From Candidatus Accumulibacter proximus (lineage in GTDB: Bacteria > Pseudomonadota > Gammaproteobacteria > Burkholderiales > Rhodocyclaceae): a stretch of 64,000 nucleotides of DNA. The position numbers and the translations under genes are program-made. This document shows positions 58,711-64,000 of the stretch, piece after piece. The number at the start of each line of letters is the position of its first letter. The stretch's first letter is position 1. The stretch is taken from contig JADJMH010000005.1 in the NCBI GenBank assembly GCA_016709675.1, forward strand, positions 310,001 to 374,000, written 5' to 3'. A model generated the notes under the pieces. The model ran no database searches, was not told the DNA's origin, and worked only from the letters and a program-made list of their open reading frames with translations.

Positions 58711-60906
58711 ATGCCCCTGCCGATTCCCGATCTGGACGACCGCCGCTTCGACGACCTCGTCGCCGAACTGCAGCAGCGCCTGCAAAGGCACGTCCCCGAC
58801 CTGACGCAGCTCTCGCCGGGCGACCCCGCCTACGCGCTGGTCGACCTCTTCGCCTGGTTGACGGAAACCGTCATCTATCGGGCGAACCGCATCCCCGACC
58901 GCCAACGGCTGGCTTTCCTAAACCTGCTGCAGATTCCGCTCCGCCCGGCGCGCCCGGCGCGCGGTGTCGTCTGCCTTGACCCGCTGCCCGGGCCGGTGCT
59001 GCCGGCGCTGGTGCGCGCTGAAACGCCGTTGCAGGCAGGTCGCCTGACGTTCACCACGAACGGCGAAGTGCAGCCGTTGCCGCTCGAACTGCGCCTGCTC
59101 GTCAAGCACGCCATGGACGCCGCGGCGCTCGCCGCGGAGGGCATCTCGCTCAACCAGCTGCGCGAACAGTACGGCGTCGAGCCGGCGGCTTTCCGGCCGC
59201 TCAGCCTGCTGCCCGGACGCGACCCGATCAGCACCGTCGGCAGCCTCGACGGCGCGCTCTATCTGGCTTTCGCGCTGCCCAGGGCGCTCATCGAGCACGC
59301 TGATCGCGTGCGCCGGCAGATCGCCGGAACGATACTCAACGTCGCTCTGGCGCCGAACGAAGAGATCGACGGTGACCTGGCGACCCGCCTGTCGCCGCGC
59401 CGCCTCACTTGGGACCTCGCCTGGTGGCCGGCGCCGGTGGACAAGCCCGGCGAGGTCAGTTGGCTGCCGCTGGAAATCGTTGCCGACAGCTCGCGCGGTG
59501 GCCGGCAGACCGGTGTCGTTCGTCTGCGCCTGCCGCGCAGCGGCGATTTCCTGCGCATCAGCGAGGCGCTCGACCCGCAGTACGCCGGCCTCGGCGAGAC
59601 GCCGCCCGAGCCGCCGGCCGATCTCGTCGCCGGCCAGCTGCTGTTCTGGCTGCGCCTGACCAGCCCGGACGGTGACCCGATCAAAGCCGGGACGCTGGGC
59701 GTCAACGGCGTCGAGGTTCTCGGCCAGGGCGTGGCGCGCGACCTCATGCTCGGTGCGGGCACCGGCCGGCCGGATCAGGTCGTGCAACTGCCGGATGCCG
59801 ACGTCGATGACGCCGACGTGCGCGTCGAGGTCGAGGAACTCGGCCGTTTCGTCGCCTGGCGGCAGGTCGATCACTTTGCCGGCCAGAGCCCCGACAGTCC
59901 GGTCTACGTCGTCGACGGCCAGGCCGGCACGGTGCGTTTCGGCGACGGCGTTCGTGGCCGCCGGCCGCCGGTTGGCGCGCGCATCCGCGCTGCCTGGTAC
60001 CGTTTCGGCGGCGGTAGCGCCGGCAACCTGCCGGCCGGCAGCATCCGCTCGATCGCCGGCCTGCGCCTCAAGGTTCGCCATGAGAGCCCGACGCGCGGTG
60101 GCATCGACGGCGAGACGATCGCCGACGCCGAGCGCCGCATCCCGGCTTTCCTGGCCCACCGCGAACGCGCCGTGACGGCCGAAGACTTTGCCGCGCTGGC
60201 GCGCGACAACCCGCTCCGCCCGATCGCGCGCGCCGACGCGGTGGCCGGCTTTTTCCCCGGCGCCAACCTCGCTTCCGTGCGGCGCAATCTGCCCGGCGTG
60301 ATCAGCGTCTTCGTCCTGCCGCCGGGCGAACCGGCGATGGCCGCCGCACCGCGGCCGACGGCCGGGACGCTGCGCGACGTCTTCGAGTATCTCAGCGCGC
60401 GCACGCTGCTCGGCAGCGAGCTTTACGTCCTCAGTCCGCAATTCCAGCCGATATCGATCGCCGTGTCACTCGAAGTCGTCGACCCGGCAACCGAGCAGCA
60501 GGTCTTCCGCGCCGTCGAGCAGGCGCTGCTCGCCTACCTCTGGCCCCTGCCGCCGCATGGCCTGCGCGGCAAAGGCTGGCCGCGTGGGCGCAGTATCGAG
60601 ATCAACGAATTGCGCACGCAGGCCGGGCGCGTCGACGGCGTCGAGGCGGTCAATGCGCTGCGCCTTTTCCATCAGGATCTGACGACGCTCGCCTGGCTTG
60701 AACTGAGCGACCGGCAGGCCCTGCCGCTGACCGACTACCAATTGCCAGAGCTGATGGCCGTTGCGCTGCAATCGGGTGAGGGCCAGCCCGTACCGCCGCG
60801 CGCTTTCGCGCCGGGCGGCCTCGCCCTGCCGGGCTCCGCCGGCTCGCCGGGCAGTTCCGCGACCGGCCGCGCGGTGCCGGTGCCGGTCATTCCCGACGTC
60901 TGCTGA
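58711..60906 (+). CDS. Baseplate protein J-like (Pvc11/gp6-like)
   Basis: A 731-residue protein. The N-terminus has DLTQLSPGDPAYALVDLFAWLTE then RANRIPDRQRLAFLNLLQI, found in the large CIS wedge proteins. A gpJ-like core lies near 415-480 (VRFGDGVRGRRPPVGARI, then RAAWYRFGGGSAGNLPAG) and continues with RESPTRGG-like (HESPTRGGIDGETIADAERRIP) and FLAHRERAVTAEDFAALA. The C-terminal 40 residues are low-complexity Gly/Ser/Pro. It builds the baseplate wedge that triggers contraction. Start at ATG 58711. Confidence 0.92.
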   Translation: MPLPIPDLDDRRFDDLVAELQQRLQRHVPDLTQLSPGDPAYALVDLFAWLTETVIYRANRIPDRQRLAFLNLLQIPLRPARPARGVVCLDPLPGPVLPALVRAETPLQAGRLTFTTNGEVQPLPLELRLLVKHAMDAAALAAEGISLNQLREQYGVEPAAFRPLSLLPGRDPISTVGSLDGALYLAFALPRALIEHADRVRRQIAGTILNVALAPNEEIDGDLATRLSPRRLTWDLAWWPAPVDKPGEVSWLPLEIVADSSRGGRQTGVVRLRLPRSGDFLRISEALDPQYAGLGETPPEPPADLVAGQLLFWLRLTSPDGDPIKAGTLGVNGVEVLGQGVARDLMLGAGTGRPDQVVQLPDADVDDADVRVEVEELGRFVAWRQVDHFAGQSPDSPVYVVDGQAGTVRFGDGVRGRRPPVGARIRAAWYRFGGGSAGNLPAGSIRSIAGLRLKVRHESPTRGGIDGETIADAERRIPAFLAHRERAVTAEDFAALARDNPLRPIARADAVAGFFPGANLASVRRNLPGVISVFVLPPGEPAMAAAPRPTAGTLRDVFEYLSARTLLGSELYVLSPQFQPISIAVSLEVVDPATEQQVFRAVEQALLAYLWPLPPHGLRGKGWPRGRSIEINELRTQAGRVDGVEAVNALRLFHQDLTTLAWLELSDRQALPLTDYQLPELMAVALQSGEGQPVPPRAFAPGGLALPGSAGSPGSSATGRAVPVPVIPDVC

Positions 60907-60909
60907 GCC

Positions 60910-63330
60910 ATGGACAGCAACGGTACCCGCTTTCTGCTGCTCGCCGGCGCGGCCGATCTCGGGCAGCGCGGCAGCCAGTGCGTCTGGGACGCCGGGGCCG
61001 GTGCGCTGACGCTGGCGCAGGCGGGGCAGCCGCGCCTGCCGCGCCTGCCGGTCGATGAGGCTCTGGCGCTCTGGCGCGCAGCGACGCCGTGGGTGCTTGA
61101 CGACCACGGGCAGATCGCCCGTCTGTCGGCCGACCGCCGACGCGTCGAGTTTGCCCTTGGCTGGCCGCCGACCGGCTGGGATGTCCTGCGCGCGGCGCGT
61201 GTGCCCGGCGATCCGGCTGCCGGCGACCTGGCCGGCAGCACGCTCGATGCGGTGGATGCTCCGGCCGGCTGCACCTTTACCGATCTCCACCTCGGCGGCA
61301 GCGGCCTGCTGGCGGCGCCGTTCAGCGACGGCGGCAGCGAGCATGGCCTGCTCGCCGTTCATCTGCGCCATCGCTGGCAGGCGCGCTGCACAACGCCTTT
61401 GCAAGCCGTGCGCGCCTGGGTCGATGCCGCCGATCAGGTCTGGCTGGTCGGGCAGACCGACCTCCTCCTGTGCACCGGTGCGCCGCTGGCGCAGCCATAC
61501 ACGCCGCGCGCCGATCGTTTCGAGCCGCTTGCCGTCGAACCCGATCCGCTGCGTTTCGTCTGGCGGCAGACGCTGCCCGGCCATCGTGGTGTCATCGGTC
61601 TGGCAGCCGACGATGAATCGCTTTTTGTACTCGTCCAGGATGTCGACGGCAGCGACGAGGCACCGCGCCAGGCCGTTCTTTCGCGGCCGCTGGCGGCCAC
61701 CTCGCAAGCCGCTTTTGCACGCCACCTGCTACCCGCCGACCTTCCGCTGGCGGTCGATATCGCGGCGCTCGACGGGGGGCGCGTCATTCTTCTGCCGCCG
61801 CTCGAAAACGGCGCGGCGCGTGAAGTGCGGCGCGACTGCCCGGTCTTCATGCTTGACGCGCCGACGGCCCGGCTGTTGCCGGAACGCTGGCCGCGGCGCA
61901 GCGAGTTCGGCGTCCGCTTCGTTCGCCACCGCGACAACTTGGTCCGCCAGCTCGCCGTCGACGGCGTGCATCGCCTCTACCGCCTGGCGCAGGCGAGTTT
62001 CCGACCGGCCGGCAAGGCCATCGTCGGCGAGCACCCGGCGCTCGATTCGGGGACACCCGGCACGGTCTGGGACCGCCTTTATCTGGACGCCTGCATTCCG
62101 CCGGGCTGCACGATAGAGGTCGGCGCGCGCGCGGCCGACGACTGGGACGTCCTGCCGGGTGCTGATGACGACCTTTACGAAGTGCAACCGGCGCCGTTGT
62201 GGTCGCCGCTGGCCAGCGAACTGCCGTTCGCGGCGAGCCGCGCCGAACGGCTGGCGGGGCGGTCGGGCCTGTTCGAAGTGCTCCTGCAGCGCCCGAACGG
62301 CGCTGTGCGCGAAGTGCGCGGACGCTACCTCCGACTTTCCCTGACGCTGACCGGCGACGGTCGGCACAGTCCGGCGATCTACGCGCTGCGCGTCTGCTAC
62401 CCTCGCTTCTCATGGCAGACGCACTATCTGCCGGATCACTTTCAGCAACAGGAAGCGCCGCTCGCGGCGCTGCCGGCAGAACCGGTGCCGGCCAACGGCG
62501 CCGATTTGCGCGAACGCCTGCTCGCTTGCTTCTACGGCTTGCTGACGCCGCTCGAGGATCGCATCGTCGCCGCCGAGACGCTGCTCTACCCGGACGCTGC
62601 GCCAGGCGCCTGGTTGCCGCGTCTGGCCGAAATGCTCGGCACGACGCTGCGCCCGCACTGGCCGGAAAATCGCCAGCGCCGGTGGCTCGCCGCACTCGGC
62701 CGACTGCAGGCACACAAGGGAAGCTTCGGCGGTCTCTGCCAGGCGCTCGACCTGATTACCGACGGCGCGGTCGCACGCGGCCAGGTTGTGCCGGTCGAGC
62801 TTTTCCGCCTGCGCCGGACGCTCGCCACGGTGCTCGGCGTTTCGTTCGACGACGCGCGCCACCCGCTGACGCTTGGTACCGGGCAGTCAGGCAACAGCAT
62901 CGTCGGCGACACGCTGATCCTTTCCGCCGACCAGGCATCCGAAGTGCTGGCGCTGTTCGCGCCCAACCTCGCCCGAGAGGGCGGCGAACGGCGAGACGTC
63001 GAACACTTTTTCGACGAGTACGCGCGCCGCCTGACGGTGCTCCTGCACGGTCCGGCGCGCGCGCTGCAGACGGTGGTCGAGGAAGCGCTGCCCGAGCTGG
63101 TGCCGGCGATCGTGCAATGGAACGTCGTGGCCAGCGACCATTCGTTCGTTCTCGGCCTGTCGCCCTTGCTGCGTATCGACACTTATCTGGAAACCCAGCC
63201 GCCGGCCGGTCGAGTTCGCCTCGACCGGAGCCGGCTCGGCCGGGGTGATCTGCTGCAAAACCCGGTAGCCTTGTCGCCCGAGAACGCGCGACCGATGGCG
63301 CCGACCGACTCTCGAGGAGACTGGGCATGA
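60910..63330 (+). CDS. Tail protein with gpI-like domain (Pvc12-like)
   Basis: An 806-residue protein. The N-terminal 450 residues form a beta-rich repeat-like region (periodic short blades; possible propeller), with DCPVFMLDAPTARLLPERW near residue 307. A gpI-like tail domain covers about 520-690: LTPLEDRIVAAETLLYPDAAP, then WLPRLAEMLGTTLRPHWPE and AHKGSFGGLCQALDLITDGA. This arrangement is known for large wedge/tail proteins of eCIS (TIGR02242-type). The gene overlaps the next by four bases. Confidence 0.85.
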   Translation: MDSNGTRFLLLAGAADLGQRGSQCVWDAGAGALTLAQAGQPRLPRLPVDEALALWRAATPWVLDDHGQIARLSADRRRVEFALGWPPTGWDVLRAARVPGDPAAGDLAGSTLDAVDAPAGCTFTDLHLGGSGLLAAPFSDGGSEHGLLAVHLRHRWQARCTTPLQAVRAWVDAADQVWLVGQTDLLLCTGAPLAQPYTPRADRFEPLAVEPDPLRFVWRQTLPGHRGVIGLAADDESLFVLVQDVDGSDEAPRQAVLSRPLAATSQAAFARHLLPADLPLAVDIAALDGGRVILLPPLENGAAREVRRDCPVFMLDAPTARLLPERWPRRSEFGVRFVRHRDNLVRQLAVDGVHRLYRLAQASFRPAGKAIVGEHPALDSGTPGTVWDRLYLDACIPPGCTIEVGARAADDWDVLPGADDDLYEVQPAPLWSPLASELPFAASRAERLAGRSGLFEVLLQRPNGAVREVRGRYLRLSLTLTGDGRHSPAIYALRVCYPRFSWQTHYLPDHFQQQEAPLAALPAEPVPANGADLRERLLACFYGLLTPLEDRIVAAETLLYPDAAPGAWLPRLAEMLGTTLRPHWPENRQRRWLAALGRLQAHKGSFGGLCQALDLITDGAVARGQVVPVELFRLRRTLATVLGVSFDDARHPLTLGTGQSGNSIVGDTLILSADQASEVLALFAPNLAREGGERRDVEHFFDEYARRLTVLLHGPARALQTVVEEALPELVPAIVQWNVVASDHSFVLGLSPLLRIDTYLETQPPAGRVRLDRSRLGRGDLLQNPVALSPENARPMAPTDSRGDWA

Positions 63331-64000
63331 GCCAGGCCGACGACAACGCCGTCACCGATTCCAGCCTAGCCGCGGATGGCCATTTCGACGATGCGCTGCG
63401 CCGCGTCAGTTTCGAGCCGGGCATGCTGCTCGGCATCGAAGCGACGCGCGCCGAACAGGAGTACCACCGCCGGCGTCACAACCGCCATGCCTACTGGCTG
63501 CACGGCTCGGGTACCGTGGTCGGACTGCGCGTCAGCCTGCAGGGCGAAGACCCCGGCGACGACACGAGCCAGGTCAAGGTCCGCCTGATCGTCAGCCCGG
63601 GCATCGGGGTCGACGGGCTGGGGCGGCAGGTCAGCGTCTTCGAACCGTACTGCGTCGACCTGCGCGCCTGGCTGACGACCGTCCATGCCGACGCCGAAGC
63701 CTGGGCCGCCCTGATTCGCGACGGCTATGACGAAGCCGACAAGCTGCTCTGGCTGAAAGTGACGCTGCGCTACCAGGACTGCCCGAGCGGCCTGCAGCCG
63801 GTGATGGCGACGGCGATCAACGCCGGGACCGACCCGGTCGGGCCAAGTCGCATGCAGGATGCGGTGCTCTACGAACTGGTCGCCGAGCGGCCCGCCGACG
63901 CGGTGGCTCGCCCGCACCCGTTCGCCGCGCACAACGGGCTGCGCGACTACACGGAAATTGTCGATCAGCTTGGCGCCGACGAGAAGCAGCGGGTGGCCGA
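63327..64000 (+). CDS. Unknown injection-system-associated protein, N-terminal part
   Basis: Open from ATG 63327 to the window end (about 224 codons, incomplete). The start has FDDALRRVSFEPGMLLGIEAT, then EQEYHRRRHNRHAYWLHGSG and VSPGIGVDGLGRQVSVF. It resembles a recurrent but unnamed type of protein in bacterial CIS clusters with an 'RHNR..LHG.G.V.GL' start. It overlaps the preceding tail gene by four bases, so it belongs to the operon. Function unknown. Confidence 0.6.
   Translation, partial: MSQADDNAVTDSSLAADGHFDDALRRVSFEPGMLLGIEATRAEQEYHRRRHNRHAYWLHGSGTVVGLRVSLQGEDPGDDTSQVKVRLIVSPGIGVDGLGRQVSVFEPYCVDLRAWLTTVHADAEAWAALIRDGYDEADKLLWLKVTLRYQDCPSGLQPVMATAINAGTDPVGPSRMQDAVLYELVAERPADAVARPHPFAAHNGLRDYTEIVDQLGADEKQRVA

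Noticed and set aside
58918..60441. 507-codon minus-strand frame opposite the gpJ-like gene
   Set aside because: Shadow frame caused by high third-position GC; the plus-strand protein has clear baseplate motifs.
47975..64000. Interpretation of the CIS cluster as a prophage
   Set aside because: No capsid, portal, terminase, integrase or lysis genes in 16 kb, and DUF4255, DUF5908-like and two tube genes point to an eCIS-type machine. The right flank is not visible, so this remains open to check.
47975..64000. Interpretation of the CIS cluster as a type VI secretion system
   Set aside because: No TssB/TssC two-part sheath, TssJLM membrane complex or ClpV is seen; the sheath is a single long protein.

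Overview
The window looks like a chromosomal segment of a GC-rich betaproteobacterium of the Rhodocyclaceae type, most like 'Candidatus Accumulibacter' or a relative. That placement is inferred from gene content (glnA-ntrBC next to birA-coaX, a glk-glgP-glgB-glgX glycogen cluster, a complete SoxCD-containing sox cluster, a contractile injection system); I could not run a database search. No rRNA, tRNA, CRISPR array or intact insertion sequence was seen.

Left part (1-28990), mostly core genes. A zinc-ribbon/SPFH/DUF350 membrane-associated set (minus strand) is followed by coaX, birA, ntrC, ntrB, a DUF4124 gene and glnA, all on the minus strand. glnA has a near-consensus sigma-54 promoter and two NtrC enhancer palindromes. 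On the plus strand follow a rhodanese, nadA and an Hsp33 whose zinc centre is altered. A GlcD-like FAD oxidase (minus) diverges from glk-glgP-glgB-glgX, then rpe-gph and trpE with a candidate Trp leader peptide. Minus-strand pcm, a BCAM0308-family gene, homospermidine synthase, lon and hsp20 close this part.

Middle part 1 (29000-32600) is a small iron/metal-cofactor-like island. It holds remnants of an EncFtn gene and of a feoB 3' end, a PAS/sigma-54 activator (minus) and a divergent plus-strand set. That set comprises a NifX-like protein with a His/Cys tail, a small protein made of two copies of a GspE/PilB-tail-like motif, and a stand-alone encapsulated-ferritin (EncFtn) gene with no shell gene nearby. 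A sigma-54-like promoter lies in front of the set.

Middle part 2 (32688-47329) is sulfur oxidation. After an alpha/beta hydrolase and two metallo-beta-lactamase-fold genes come a SoxW-like thioredoxin, small cytochromes, a cytochrome c4-type diheme protein and soxF/soxE (flavocytochrome c type). The main operon is soxC-D-Y-Z-A-X-B followed by a periplasmic rhodanese and a DUF3365 heme protein. An FNR-type box lies upstream of soxC. One MBL gene (SoxH-like) has its Tat signal out of frame with the mature domain.

Right part (47975-64000 and beyond) is a 16-kb, tightly overlapping plus-strand operon for a phage-tail-like contractile injection system (eCIS/Afp/PVC class). It encodes a DUF4255 tail-terminator homologue, sheath, two tube proteins, a second degenerate sheath-like protein, a Pvc7-like LysM adaptor, a small DUF5908-like protein, a hub (gpD) and spike (gpV) as separate genes, gp25, a gpJ-like baseplate protein and a gpI-containing tail protein. 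Also present are three proteins I cannot name, one with a C-terminal membrane segment that could anchor the machine. The window ends inside this cluster, so the AAA+ ATPase, tape measure and cargo are not seen.
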